64,000 nt of DNA from Mesaphorura yosii (Eukaryota > Arthropoda > Collembola > Poduromorpha > Tullbergiidae), in the NCBI GenBank assembly GCA_009869945.1, contig WIXG01000058.1:124001-188000 (forward strand), given 5' to 3'. The notes under the pieces are model-generated. The model saw only the letters and a list, made by a program, of their open reading frames with translations, did no database searches and was not told the origin of the DNA. The translations under genes were made by a program, and so were the position numbers. Of this stretch, positions 24,101 to 39,100 are shown piece after piece (the stretch's first letter is position 1; each line of letters begins with the position of its first letter).

Positions 24101-27100
24101 AGAATGTGCATTTTAAATATTCGATACGAGGGCACATAGCTCGATAGCCACGACCCAAGACCAGAATGAATGAATGAATAATGCGATCTTTACCTGAGGT
24201 CGTCTTCGTCTTCCTCCGTTACCATTTCCATAGTCTAAGAAGTTATCTTCCTCACTTTCACTCTCTGACGTCGGTCGTCCAGCGGCAGTCAAGTCGGGAT
24301 CAAATCCGTTCGTGTACCGTGAGCCGGGTGACGACGACACTGAAGTGCTACTTTCGCGACCGCCATTGCCACCGTGACCGTAAGAAGACGACGAGCCGCC
24401 GCCATAAATGTTCGAACCGTGAGAAGATCCTTCTTGTCCATAAGAAGTTGTGCGTGACCCATACGAAGTCGATCCACGGTCCCGATCATAAATCTCAGCC
24501 CCTCCGAACGTTGATCCACCGCTGTACGAGGAGCCCTCACGCCCATAAGACGAGCTCGAGCTGGATCCACGCAATGTGGAGCCCGACCCATCAAACGACG
24601 AAGACGAGGCGGACGCGCCTCTTCCGACGCTCGTTCCACTGATTCCATCAATACTTCCCCGACCTCCATAAGTCTCTGTCCGTGTTGTATGCGTCGACGA
24701 GGAGCTGAAATTCCTGAACGTTTTCGAATAAGAACCGGACGTGCCATCATTTCCTGTGAAGATGACTTCGTTCGAATAGGACGTCTGACTTCCACCGTGT
24801 TGTCTTCCATCTCCCTCAAACCTGCCGTTACCTCCGCGTATGATTTCTGTTCTGGAGATGGTTGTCTTCAAATACCGTTGTATCTTCAGGCCTGACGGGT
24901 TCACGGCATTTACGGGTTCGCAGTAGGCGGTTGTTTTCGAGGTCGGGTCCGCGACGTCGACGTCGGGTTGTTCAAGGAGGTACAAGAAGTGTTGACCTAC
25001 AACGCAGCACATGTAAGACACATCTTTAGAAGGACTTTGGGAAGAGTAAATTAATTTGAAGGTGCAATTGGCTTCATTACTCAATCAGCTGAAACAAGAT
25101 TTGTTTCTTTCCGAATTGGTTTAGTGGCTTGAAGTCATTTAATTAATTAACCTACTGTAAGGCCATCGTAAATCGTGAATCTATACTTTGCATATTTTGC
25201 ATATTCATTCAATGATGAAAAGTATCAAAGGATGGCCAAAGAAAGAAAGTAGAAGCCGGTAGCTCGCCGCGAATAAATGCTAGTGCAATGCACTTTACCA
25301 TTTAAGTACTAAACATACTAACATTACGTGTATAAATTACAGCGTAAAATGGGAATAGCAGACAGAGCAGGTAAATCCTTGTTTATGTTTATTCAGTGCG
25401 TACGCGTGCATTCTACGCAGACGTCTCGCTCTCATTCACACTACAAACACATTAGTTGGACAGACTCGGTTGCAGATTCTGCGAATGCGAACGTGAATTT
25501 CGTATGTATATTTTATTAGCATTTTCTATTTCTTGGAAATGCTACCCTCGCAGTCAACCGAGAAAGACGGCCAACACCAGTAACAGTAGAGAGTAGCTCG
25601 CGAAGTGGCTGGCCTGACGCAGACGTTGAAAATATGTGTATGATATTTATTATTGTTATGGACCCATTTACTTTGTATAAAAAGCTCATCTTTTTTACTT
25701 GTTTTCCTTGCAGCAACATCATAAAATACGGCCGTACGCGTCCGCGTTCAAGATGCTCGGCCCGCTGCAGCCGTAATGAATAGATGCTGTGCATTATTTC
25801 GACCGACACGACCGAGCCAAGTGCTATTTTAATAATTTAGAGGGGCTAAATTTACATAAATGGTCATGAAAACCGTGACGAAAGTGCTGCACGTTTCGAA
25901 TCAGCGAGGAAGCAAGTTTTATGTGCATGTTTGTGTTTATGTAAGTATAGCCGTGTATTATTGCAGTTCATAAAAATTAAATGGGAATGAAATGCCAATG
26001 CGTGAGCACAGCACCAAGAAGTTAAGGATTTGTGTTTTTACCATCTTTAGTAAAGCTCGGCCATAAAATGTCGACAGTTGCCTCCTCAATTCGGCTGTAA
26101 AAATAAAAAAACAAGGGAATCAAACATTTGAATTTGAATTGTGTCTCATTAGAAATTTATAAAAGAGCCCTTTTTAAAACCTTTAAGCTCATGTTGTACT
26201 AACAAATACAACCGGAGATAATTACTGTGAACTCTCGTATTATTGTTAACTTGTCAATTTCTTCGAATAATTCGCCTTACCTTGGTCCACCACATTTAAC
26301 TTCATAGACATGAATCACTTCTGGGCCGATGTGGCTTTCGTTCTTCTTCGCGTCAATCCGGTACAGACTCACATTGTGAATGACTGGCTGATGTTTGCTC
26401 GTGCCGATGATGTGTAGACTTGTGTCCACGTGGACTTTAATTGCGAGCGACTGGTAATTGTCGTACAGCTGGTTGCTGTTTTCAGGGTTCGTTGAATTCG
26501 CAAGCACCGTGAACTCGTAGTTTGATTTGACGTCCGCATCGACGAGAGGCTTGAAGGTAAGCCGGACTTTCGCCTTAGCAAAAGTCGGCAGTGGGTTTCC
26601 CATGTCACTGAAAACAGCAATTTTTGCAAGTACTTACCGGCATCCAGTGACCTGGACGCACAGGTCATTCGTCTAACACTCTGCTAAACTATTTCACAGT
26701 GAAACAGAATAATGGATCTACTTCTACAGGTAATAAATTACAAATTTTAAAACCTTGCTCGTGTCTAACACAGTCCAGGCGAATCAAAATCTAACGAGCT
26801 AATAGTTTCTCATTGTTAGGTAATCGTCACAATTCTCACGTTCCTTTTGCATTATCTACCATGGCTGCACCACTATTGAAAGTGGAGGTAATTACTCAAA
26901 GACTTATTTCGACAATAATTCGGGAAACTAAGCAAATGCTCCAGTCCCAGCAAACAGCAAAACCGCTGGGACTGAAGAACTATTTGCGACAAAACGCTAA
27001 CAATCCACAATGTGAAGTCAAGTTTTATGTAGGAAAGAAATTTTTCTCATCATTTGATGCTTTATAAGTCAACTTCACGCATAACATTGCCACAGACCAT

Positions 27101-30100
27101 TCTTCCGATCATCGAATAAAATAATAGAAGACTGCAGATCGGGTGAACGCATTGCCTACGAGATTAAGAGGCATCGTCATAAGCTCCGCGAAAACATGGA
27201 AAGAGAGAAAGCGTTCTATCAGGTACGTCTGCAATACCTTTTTATCTCAACATGACTTGATCTAAATTGCTAATTTATTTGCTTTTGCATGACAGCTACT
27301 TGGATTTAACGGAATTGCTGCGAAGAATTCCAGAACAAGATGTCAATAGACAATCTTGAATGAAACACAAGATAATTTGCATTTGTTGTCGAAGGAAGAA
27401 ATTGAATACGCCATTATTCTTGGACACCGAAATCTTCCACTCATTTGTACTAAAAAAGGATTGCCCAGGCCCTGCTCATCACAACCGTGAGAATCGTTCA
27501 TTTTATGGAAAATTCCATTGCGATGATGACGAGATTAAGCTACTCCAACTCGAATTCAAAGAATCGGATTTGTCGGACGCAGTGTAAAATCTAATTTCTA
27601 ACCTGGGCAATCTAATCTTCCATTATTCTGTTAGGATTGCCGAGTCACTAATATTGTAGTTCGGCTAACTGGATTTATCTCAACCTTTGTTTTAACTTGG
27701 TCAGAACCGTTCGAATAAGCGTACCAATTCCTAGAAACGTCACTCAAACTTAAAAATAAGATCAACATTCATCTTACCATTTGATTGTGTTGTTGGTCTC
27801 TGGCTTCGGAGGAGAACAAAGGATAACGAAATCTTTGTCCGTGTCCAGACGATCGAAGGTTACGTAGCCCAGTCCCGGCGGAACGTGTACGTACACGGCG
27901 GACTCAAAGCTGTGCTCGCCGTTGTTGTACACTTCCACGTCCAGCCAGATGGATTGTTGCGAGCCGAAGACAAACGTTCTGTTTGATCTGTTAATAGACG
28001 ACAAGACAAGCATGCATGACTAGAACATAAAATGTAGTTCAGCGAAGCGGAATTCTTGAGCAATGAATGAAATAATGAATGTTGGTCCTGATATTAAACT
28101 TTTTACGTCTGTCAGCCTGAACCATGCGTCCAGCATCCAGTTGACTGACAAAATGACAACTTATTTTGTTCTGTTTCTTATTTCATTCTTTTTATTTCCA
28201 TAATAAAGCGTAACTTGTACTAAAAAAAAGAGCAGCATGCAGAGGCTTACTGTGTGACTTTGAGTCTCAAATCTGGAATACAGATATTGTCTGTCCCACA
28301 ATTCTTCTGTATCGAGACGCTGGCTCGTTCTTTTGTTGAAGATGTCACGTCGACGACTGGAGACAAATGTCGTGCTCTTCGTTCAACCATTGAGTAGTGA
28401 ATATCGGCATCGAGGGACGTCAACTTGTCACGAATGTTGTTCTGGTGCAAAGAGAAAGGAGAAAATTCAGTTGGATGTGGTCGAGGAGCAGAAAAGCAGA
28501 ATGTCGAATATTTCTGCACGTAAATTAAAATCGTGTCTCGTTCTACTTTTCATTTTACAAGACCGAACCGAGCTGCTTTTGTAATATTTCATGCGGACGC
28601 GAAAACGGCCACATGTTTCATTTTTATGTGTCATCACCACAAAAGTTAAACTGACCAAAAGGACAGCATGAAAAATTTATTCGCTACATTAAGTTTTTTG
28701 TAGTCATAGTTTACAGTTTGACTGTGGCTTCCGAGTTCCGAGAAGAGGACACTCGACTCGGGGACACGAAAGTTGCGAGAAAGAAAGACTTGTCCAATGT
28801 CCTCGTGTCCAGCGAGCACAAGCCACTTCAGCTATCAGCGGCGGCTGACCACCGAGGAGAAAGCAGAAAGCACGCAGCTCCCCAGCCTCCGTAATCTTTG
28901 GTATGCACACCATGTCGAACGATTCGAAAATGCAATTTCAATTTTTATAGTGCAATTCGACTTCAATTTTTTATTATGATTACTTCACTTAATATGAATT
29001 GACTGACTATGAGAGAGCATCGTCATCGTCCATCGTCACTTGCCACATGGAGGTAAAGTGACCTGTCTCTTGACTGTACCTCTTCTGCCGCCCCTCATTT
29101 CCCGTGCTTCCCAGAAATCGCTCGTCCTAAACTCACATCAGTCTGGAGGAAACAGGGTTCGTTCTACTTTCTCGGTATTCACTGCTCAGGCTCTCCCTTT
29201 CCTCTTTCTCTTCGGACTTGGCATCATTGTCGTAACGAATTTGGTGGAATAATTTGACGGACAACATGGACAACTCGAAATTGGATTCGCGTGAGTGAGT
29301 GAGTAGTACATGACCACTTTATATTCACATCTCAACCGCGTACCACTGCCGCTGCCGCACACGTGCATGATGTCCATTTCCGACCGAAGCAAATGTGGTC
29401 ATGTCATTCAAGTGAGCTGACATCAACAAGGAGTTATGTCGAGAATGTATTTATTGCTTCTTGACAGACTAAATGAAATGTTATGCGACAATGACTATGA
29501 CTTGGAAGATTGCGATTGCAACGTGACGGTGACTGTTTTCAAGATGTTGAATGAAGTCGACCATTTATTGGCCAAGACTAACCACAAAAGGCTACCATTG
29601 TATCCTTCCTCAGCTTTTGTCAGTGTGCGTGCATTTACGTTGCGCTGCGTTTGGCCATTTCCGGTAATTCAGCCTCTCATAACAATTTCCTAAACTCACA
29701 ACTCACGTCGACTCGACCTTCCTACACATTTTTCCTAAGCGTGCACCGCGCACTGCGTAAGACTTTTATTAGCATTTAGAATTACTTGCTCCGCGAAACT
29801 CTTTCAACCGTATTTTATGACTGTTTTCCTAAGCAATCATTTTTATTTCCCAGCAAAAGCAAAAAAGTAATTTACCTTAGAGTTAATATTCTCTTTTATG
29901 CCCTGCCAGTTCACTCGCTGGCTTCTTCCCGACCGACTTGCGAGCTGCGACTTCCAGGGCGCGATAAGTTACAGTCGTGAGACAATAAGTACACGTACGT
30001 TATGGTAATTGTCCCAGCTCCTCACAGCGCTCAGCGGCTTACGCTCAGTGCTTGTGCTCCTGGTGCGCGAGTAAGAGGCTGGCTTTGACTTTAATAGGAA

Positions 30101-33100
30101 TGTATGGGTTCACGTTGCAAATTTTCATTCTCAAGTCACAAGGCGCGTTCTTATCACGAATTTGGGACCGAGCACGAAAAACGTAAGGAAAATGGGGACT
30201 AGTGACAAGAGTGTAAGTCGAAAGTCGCAGTCGCAACTCGCAATTTAGCTGTTGCCATTGCTCGTGCTCAGCGCCTAGCACCAGGCACAGATAAAATCCA
30301 TTCACAAGGCGGCATTGCATTGCCAACGCCAAGGCGCCAAGTCAAGATACTGGAAGCAAAGAGCATGAATGAGCCCCGACTTTAAAAATACTTTACAACC
30401 CCGCGCAATGTGCCCGTAGTACGTAAAAGCAGTATGTAAATACCAATTTCGAATTTCGTTCTCACGAGGTTAATGGAAAGTTAGTTACCCCTTGAGGCAC
30501 ATCCAGAATACATAAAATAAAAGCCGATACTCGAGTCTATAAAATGAGAGTGAAAGCAACGGCAAACGGCGGGCTCGTGGACCTTAGAGCCAGCCAGTCA
30601 TAACTCTCTCCACAACGCGAAGCTTTTATGTTTGATGCGATGTTTACGCTCACGTTTACGCTCATGGCAGTCGCACATTGGTCGTTGGTGATTCATAAAA
30701 ATGCTAAATTCGCAAGAACAACAGCAGTAGCAACAATGGAAAGCTACAGCTACGCCTAACCAAGTACGTATGATAAAATCTTCGTCTTTTGCGTACTTAC
30801 TTTGATATAAACTCTCGTCGGTACGCATCGCTCTCGAGACTTCTGAAGCTGGAGCGTCGTGTTCAAGACGTGAAGAGTCTCTTGGTCCAAGAAGTACAGC
30901 CGCTGCTCGTTCTCCTTTTTGGAATCCAGAATGGTTTGAATGTTGAAGTCTGTAATTTAAATGCATGAGTTTAAGGGCTTAGCATTGATGCACTTGTCAA
31001 TGATAAATGTGATGGGATCACAATTTAAGGGGTTAAACACTGCATTCTTTGGGCATGCATAACAAAGGATACACGTCGGTAACTTTCGGAGTGCGAGCAA
31101 GCGTGTACAGAAAAGTCAAGTTAATAAGTTAAGCCTTTCTGACTTTTGAGCCGAGTCGAGCCTTCATTTTGTCACTTTCCCCCTTTCACAACAATTTCAC
31201 AGCCTATCTTTCATCGCGCTGTCTCAGCCGTCTGATCTCGCACCATTTTCTTTCCGGTTGTAAAAATTAAACATAACAAGCTCGACTCGACTCGTAAGAG
31301 ATCAGAATCGTGACATGACGGGCAAACGCAAACGGGCAAGACGGAAAGAGCAAGTTATTTGTACATGCAAGAAAATGTAGAAAAGAAAACACGGATGAAC
31401 ATGCACAGAATTTTAAAAAATATTACAAGTTGAACGTTGAACGACTTAGACGGTTCAGAGACGTTCTTAACAAGAAAGAGAAACTAGCCCGGTTCAGATA
31501 TCTTTTAATATCAACAAGGCACGAAGGATGATGATTCTTGGAGAAGGAAGGAAGCAAGGGCAGAGAAAGAGTCGCATACCAATAATGTCATCAGCTCCGA
31601 ATCCGTCGTAGATCATGCAGAGCGTCAAGTTGAAGCACGAGACGCGCGTCTGACGATCGGCGAGTGTGCAGCGCTTCTCATCCAAATTGATTTGCTTTCC
31701 AACTGTATAAGACAGTTTAGAACTGACTCGGACAACGGGACGCGACCTGAATGTTCAAAAGAGACAGGCAATGAAATGTCAGAAACACGACTCAAAAGCA
31801 GGATCACGACTCGTGAGGGCTAAGGAATGTAATTGAGCTTGAGCACGTGTACACATGTTATAAATGTATTCAATTTTCATTCGCTTTTATAACTCCGCAT
31901 GAATAATAATGATTACATCTTTCGCCATTCGCCACGCTTAATGCAAATATTTTATAGGATTGGCCTCTAGCACTAATACATATACGGCTGGTGATGGCTG
32001 ATGGTTGAAATGAACTCTGGCCTGGCTTGGCCTGCCTGGCAAGGCAATTGAATTTTTCAATTGTGGTTTGAATTGAATTCTTTGGTCATGTCCCTGGCCT
32101 CTCGGTTTGAAGTTTCGCTGCGCTGCGGTAGCTTACGCTTTGCGAAATTGGTAATTTACTCAAGTGAAAAATTTGTTTAAGGGAAATGAAATGGATTTGT
32201 GTGACATGATGACAACTCGCCATTCGCGAATTGCGATTCTGCGGCTGCGGAAAAAGTTTCTCCATATTCTTGACTTTCACCTGAGCCACAGCCGAATGTA
32301 AGATTCGATTGAACCAAATTACGACCATGATTGCGTACATATTTTTCTTTCAAGTTTCTTTGCACCGAAGTTTTATTATTTAAAGTTTATATTACATTAT
32401 AGCCACACGCTGTACGTTGCACTGTGCTACTGTGCGCTGTAGAAGTTGGAAATCAAATAAGCGGCCCGTCCGCGCTGCTGCGATCTACACCGCAGCAGCA
32501 GGATCAAAGGTGGAACTTTCAATTTGTGGGGTTCAAAAGTTAAACTAGTAAAATTAAAATGTCTGAACCTGACAAGCGAGCGTGTGATTAAACTAATGAA
32601 GGTCATAAATGACACGTTTACGAATTTAATGCCAGCATAAGAACAAACTGATTTTGAAATCTTTTATGGTAAGAAATTCGTAAGAAACTTACCGGAAGTA
32701 AGCGATCACATCAGAGTCGTAGGCTCCAACGATGAGGTCCGGATACCCGTTTCCATCCAAATCCTTTCCACCAGAGAGGCTGAAGCCGAAGGTTGACACC
32801 GAGTAAGGAAGCGCCGAACTATAAATGACCTGTGGCGAAATAAGCAGAACAAAGCGGCATTAATTAAGAATTCCAGGAAGTGCCAAACACCACAAAATAC
32901 AAAGGATTCAAATTAAATCATGTCTTGTTATATTATGACATCTGATATGATGTGCCCCGAGCCAGCCACCCTTGTCATAAACATTTCACTTTTATTTTCT
33001 AATTGCTTAATACCTGACTGACTGACAAATGCCTGACGAATATTCGTATTCTCTTTCATGTCGTGTTAATGACGCTAATCGTCGTCAAAGGCTGAAAACA

Positions 33101-36100
33101 GTGCTTGTCTTACTTAATTACTGGTTTGGTTTGAGGAGTTCATAACTGTCTCTCATCTGCCAGAGACCGCAGGCCAGACACTCGTGTGCATACGAAACGA
33201 TAAGATTCTCGGAAGGAAATGAAGAACTTCGGAGTTCTCTGAAATCCAATCCTGGAGAAGTTTTTATGCATAAAATACTTTTTGTGTTCTTCATGTTCCA
33301 CAAAAGTTATTGTTTTATAAATGTTTTCCTTGTCGTGCATGGGTTCTATTTTCTCATTTCTCAAGAAGTTCTGCTATTTGCTGGATGTGCCAGCGCTGTG
33401 CGCGCGTGGATCTGGAAATGGACACGACGGTGGCCTGCAGATATTGCAATTGCAGAAGCTCTGCGAATTCGAGCCATGGAGTCTAAAATTCCTTTGAGAA
33501 GCATTAGCTGGAGCGCACCAAAGGGGTACAAGAATCCTCAGAAGTTCCAGTGCACCGCATAAAACTTCAGAGTTCATAGCATGACAGAAGAAAGTGAGAT
33601 GTGTTTGTGCCAAAGGGCGGAAAAGTTTATCCAGTCAAATATGAAGAAAATTCAATCTTACTCCTGCACCAGACAGAGACACAGGCGGAGTCAAGCCAAG
33701 TGCGTATTCAAGGCCGGTGGTCCTCTTGTCTCTTCGTCTAGCTTGTGAGTGGCCTGACACTCCAGGCTTCATTTTCAGAAAAATTAAGCAGAGTGACTTA
33801 TTTACCTGTGTGTACTCCCGTTTCGATGGAATATGTTCCTTTGTGCCCTGGTAAATGTAAACTGCCCCTCGACCATCTGGTCCGTCGTATGGCGCACCAA
33901 CTGCGAAATCTGGAAGAATAATTTCGCATGAATTATCTCTTCAGAACTCTACCTAGCAGCGCAATTGGTGCAAATATCACAAAGAAGCAACTGGCATTCG
34001 GCTTACCGTCGTAAGAATCTCTGTTAATATCGCCGAGACTACAGACACTCAATCCAAATCGGCCCTTGTTGACTGTCCCGTCGATTGAGTCCCAGTCCTT
34101 GAATTTCCTCTACAAATCAGTAAAATTATCAGAAGACATTCACCAGGAGATTAGAATACCGGAGGAAATCGGTTCCGGAAGCCCCAGAGTCCCGTGCGAA
34201 TTTATACGTAAATAATGCGTTGAAGTGCCAATAATGATTTAAATGGAAAGCTTTCAAAGCGTATAAGATTCTCAGTTTATTATGCCATCTCGGTCTTGTA
34301 TTTGACCTACCCTTTTGTTCTGGTAGACCACGTACACGCGACCGGTCTCAATTTTCATGGCGGCGTCTTGGAAATCCGTGTACATGGGTGCTCCGATGAC
34401 TAAATCATCTAATCCATCACCGTCCACGTCGAGTACGGCGAGACAGTAGCCAAAATAAGCTCCAATTTGTTCTGAAATCATTCTGGTATCATTAGTACAC
34501 AACGAAATACAAACATCACGACGCGCGAGTAAGCAAAGTAAGCATCCTTGTTTTTTTTTGTCAGAGAACAGAAAAGCATTCAAAAAGCATTTCCGGGTCA
34601 ATTTCGGAGTTGAAAATTGTTTCAAATTTCCTCATTCCAGTTAATAAAGTTGAAGTTATTAGTGACAATACGGACTGAATATGAAGAAAAATATACCCGA
34701 ATAGTCGGGGCACCGCAAATTGCAAGAATTTCCCCCCAAAATGGAATCTAAGAAATTATGATCCAACGAACTCGAAGATAAACGAGATGATCATGAACTT
34801 ATGGAAATGGAATTGACGAGTGACAACGTTAAGTAGTGACCTGAGTTGGGCGCGCTAACTATGGCAAATTCCACGTGGATGATGGAAACATTGTTAAGCT
34901 AATGTTCTCGTTTAGTTAAGCTTAGGTTTCTGTGTTCGCAAGATACAACTATTTTAGACTCATAATTAAATTGTTACTTACCTCCAGACACGTTGTGTAA
35001 ATTTGTCAGGTCGGAACTATAAATCACGACCTAAACGGGAATTAAAAACACATGTCGTAGTTACTTATAATCCCAAGAAAGCTGCTTCTGTCATGCTCAG
35101 TGGTCGCATAAATAGTACGAAAGGAATCGTATTGACAGCGATTTATTTCGGTGAAACGACAAAGCGCGGAATTCGCGGCACATCAGACAGTAGAACATGT
35201 GGCTAATTTCGGAATTCTTTCTTTCTCTCATGCCTAACTTGGGCCTATAATCTATTTTTGTAACTACGCCCAGGTAGACTAAACTTAAACAGTGAATCAC
35301 CGGACAGTTTTGTCGATAAACCGAATAAATTACCCTCGGATACAATTACAGTTTAAGAAAGTTTCCCATACGCTCTATTTGGTGAGAATTCTCTGATAGG
35401 ATGCTCGACGGGAAGCAAACTGATAAAGAATCGACACGAGAAAGGGAATTGACCGAATTAACTGAAGTTTACAAGACAGATATTATTAATCTTGTCACCA
35501 TTACTACATTACGTTCCTTCGCTCTACGCCTTTTATACTTGGATAAATCCATACAATAATGCGTTAAAAAATTGCAAAAGTTATGGTCCTCGTTAGCGTT
35601 GTTCTCTGGGATGTAGTAAGATTTGACTTCAAATGCACTTACTCTTCCTGTAAGGTTGTTTCCTCTTGGCATGCCCACCGCCACATCCGAGTCCGCATCG
35701 CCATTAAACTCGCCCGTGGCGACCGAGTACCCAAGATAGCTGTCATCGTCCCAACTGGGCCCTTCTCGCGTCCAGCGGATGTCCGGTCTTGACGCTACGC
35801 TCTGGCTGTACAGTTGTCCTGTAGAAATGTGCAGACCGGCCATTATTATTGCATGAGCATTAGCATGATCAGATCGCACTGCACTGCACTCATTGTTAGA
35901 TCAAATTAGTTCCAACACTCGACAGAATCCAGAAGAGATTTGCGGCAGATAACGAGAAGAATTCTAGTTAAGGCATTCGCTTTCTTTTCTTTTAGCCTGG
36001 AGTTTGGAAAGGCAAGACATGTGAAGGCGAGTGAAATGTTAAGCCGCAGCGGATTCAAAAGGCACGTAATTTAGTACAAAAGCGATTCTTATTGACATGC

Positions 36101-39100
36101 AGAGTGTCACACGGTATGGCGCTGTTGTGTAATTGTGCAGAACACTTTCAAGTCCTTGGCGACCGCCGCTGCGGCCAGTAAAGCAAAGGAGAAAGTGAAA
36201 GAAAGCACATTTATCATTTAGAGAGAACAGCGAATGTGTACTTCCGCCGTTCGGCCATTGCCTGGGGAAATCTTATCAGCTCAGCTCAGCTCCAAGAAAA
36301 GCTCGACGCTCGAGCCTCGCTCTCTAACCTGCCGCAGCTAAGCAGAGGCTAATCTTTAAAAAATGATTTTGTTTATGATTTTTGCTTGGCCCAAACACTG
36401 AACTTGTTTATAAATAAAAATTCTCTTCGCTCGCTTGGCCAAGCCAACTCGTATTTCGTATGGACGTCATGTTTCGCCGTTCTTTCTCTTGAGCCCGGAC
36501 ACGGACCGCTCAAATCACGGACGAGAACAAAATACTTTCTATTTCTTTTCACTTTACTTAAAAGGGTTATTCAGTTACTGGCAGGCATAAGTTATCTGCC
36601 ACTGCCGCTAATAAGCACTTGGAAACCTGTTAGTATTCTGTTAATGTTACATGAGATAAAAGCAATTCCTGATAATCTGTGTACATTTGTGGTTTTCACG
36701 AGTGAGAGCCTGCCTGCAGAGAATTCCTCCTGCTGCTTCTACCGCTGCTGTGGTGAATCTACGTCCTTAATGTTGGAGCAGAATTGCTGAATGCAGAAGT
36801 CAAACAGAAGCAAAAGGTGCCTTGTGCATTTTCTTTCTCCAGCTTCTCCTGTTCCAAGTCCAACTTTCTGTTTACGGAAAATATTTTCCACGGGCACTGG
36901 TTCACGAATCACGACCCCATAACCGCAGCCACATCACAGCAAAAGCACACGAAGTAAGCGCAAAGGCACATTTAGAATCTTCGCCAGTCCGCATGCATTA
37001 TTTAGCACAAAGAAAAAGATTTGGCTGAGTTGTTTGTTTACCTGGTGGAATAAATTGGTAAAAAGGAACCTTTGATTGATCTCCTGCCGCAGATTTGCGC
37101 GAGTCGACCATAAATACTTGACCTTTAGGCGGATGGTGCGAGAGCAAAACATATACACAGAACAAAAAGATAAAAGGAACACATAAATAAAATGCGAAAT
37201 ACGAACCGTACACACTGCATTGCAATTTGCAAGCAGATTTGTAAGTTTGTACAGAAATCATAAAACGAAATCTGACAGCCAATTGCTACTGCCAATTTAC
37301 GTGTTACACATTCCCTCGATTCAAATCGAATTGAACGTAATCCGCAAATTATAATTTATGACATGTTCAGAGGCTTTTACATTGTATTTGCTTCGAGCTT
37401 GTATTTTTGCCAGCCGCCAGCATCAGCCACGAACAAATGACTTCTACTTCTACTACTTCTACTGCTTTTTGCATGAACCACTACAAATGTGTTACTCTCA
37501 AAGTCCTTCCTGATGGACGATCATGAATCATGACTTATTGATTCAGAAAGTCATGACCACACCACCACGAATTTGCAAAGGAGATAATGGCTTTACGCTT
37601 CTTTTTGCTGACTTATGTTCTGTATTAAAATATATGGAGCCGTTGGGTTCAATAATTTGTGATTTTGATCTTACCTTGCCAGTACCAACTTCCAACTGCA
37701 CCCAAAAATGTTCGACGCCCAGCCTGAAAGAAAGCAACAGCTCTCAAGTGATTTTCACTTTAAGCGAGAGATGTAATAAGCCCAGAGTTCTGGCGTGACG
37801 TACCATATCGACATCCGCTCCGAGACCAAGTTGACATGATCCTTGGCGGTGGTAACCCCAGCGTGCTGCGACAACAAAAATGATTGTGCCTGATAACTTA
37901 TGTTAACGTCACAAAAGAACTCATTTTTCAAAAGTTTCTAACGACTCCCGCAAACCAATCTTGCATTTTGTTATGATTGGTGCATTGGTTTTGGACCAAC
38001 TTACGTGTCCGGCAGGGCGAATACTCCGTGAATTCCGTAAACCCATCTTTGGCTACAAAACACGTCCCCACGGGGTCTCGTCGTTTCTTGTTCGCACTGA
38101 ACCAGGTGTAGCGCGGTGCACAAGCCTGCAAGACATCGGACCAACTTTAAAACAACGCTTGGCTAACTTTACTTTGCATGTAATTATTGCATTGACATCA
38201 ACTTGGCAGGCAACGCATGCACATAAATCAAGTCCAAACTCCTCCAGCTAAGTACCATCATCCAAATTCGAGATTTTGCTCCAGTCAGCTTAACCAGTAT
38301 AGGACTAAAATCAAGGCAAGTGCATAAAATCACGAGGCTCATAATGATTCCCAATTCCCAACGCAAAAACATGGCCTGCGTGTGGAGGCAATGGCAGTAG
38401 TCAAGCGACAGCGATTCTCGTTCTTGGCAATTAGTCCCGTGAAAAAGTACAAGATAAGCAAAATATGCAGCAGGAAAGTAGCTTCGAAACATAAAACAAG
38501 AATGGTCTCAAATATTTTTAGTGCAGGGAGGCAAGCAGTCAAGCTTTTAATATCTCAATTCCTAACGAGCACTAAAAGTCAGGGAGCACCAACGCAGCTC
38601 CGAAGCACAGAAAACCTCAAATTGCATTACGGCGTTCGGCTGACATCGCATCTAAATTTGTGTACGAGGGACATTGAACCAAATTGCTTGCCTCAGAAAT
38701 GTTTTCTTTTCTTGCGAGTCAGAAATTTACTTTTCCAATTTTATTACCTCATTTAGACAACGATCGAGGCACAACCAACACGAGCAGAAAGGAAGACGAA
38801 AGTGACAAGAAGATGTGTGTTTGTTTAATCTCAATTTAATGTTCGTAACCTCTTTACTCTTACTCTCGTGTCAGGTTTCAGGAGCGCTGCAGCATGGGTG
38901 GGTAAAGTGTTAAGATGCGGATTATCTGCTGGTCGTGGACTTGATATTCCGCAACCATAAGACCAACGCATACGCAAACGCATTAGTTGAGAACTTAATT
39001 TTAAGATTTATGCACGTATTTAATGTATGGTAATAGGATAAAGGACATTAAATGACAGTGTTCACTTTCATTGCACTTCCGACAAACTTCACTGTGCCGG

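Noticed and set aside
24181-24819. Open frames of 153 codons (plus) and 176 codons (minus, other frame) over integrin exon 20
   Set aside because: Both are shadows of the low-complexity exon. The integrin frame closes at both splice junctions and the others do not.
36386-36790. 134-codon plus-strand frame inside integrin intron 7
   Set aside because: Not protein-like, no splice or homology support, and antisense to a long intron.
36820-36960. Possible second copy of integrin exon 7 in intron 7
   Set aside because: Minus-strand frames here showed no resemblance to the exon 7 peptide and no properly phased acceptor and donor pair.
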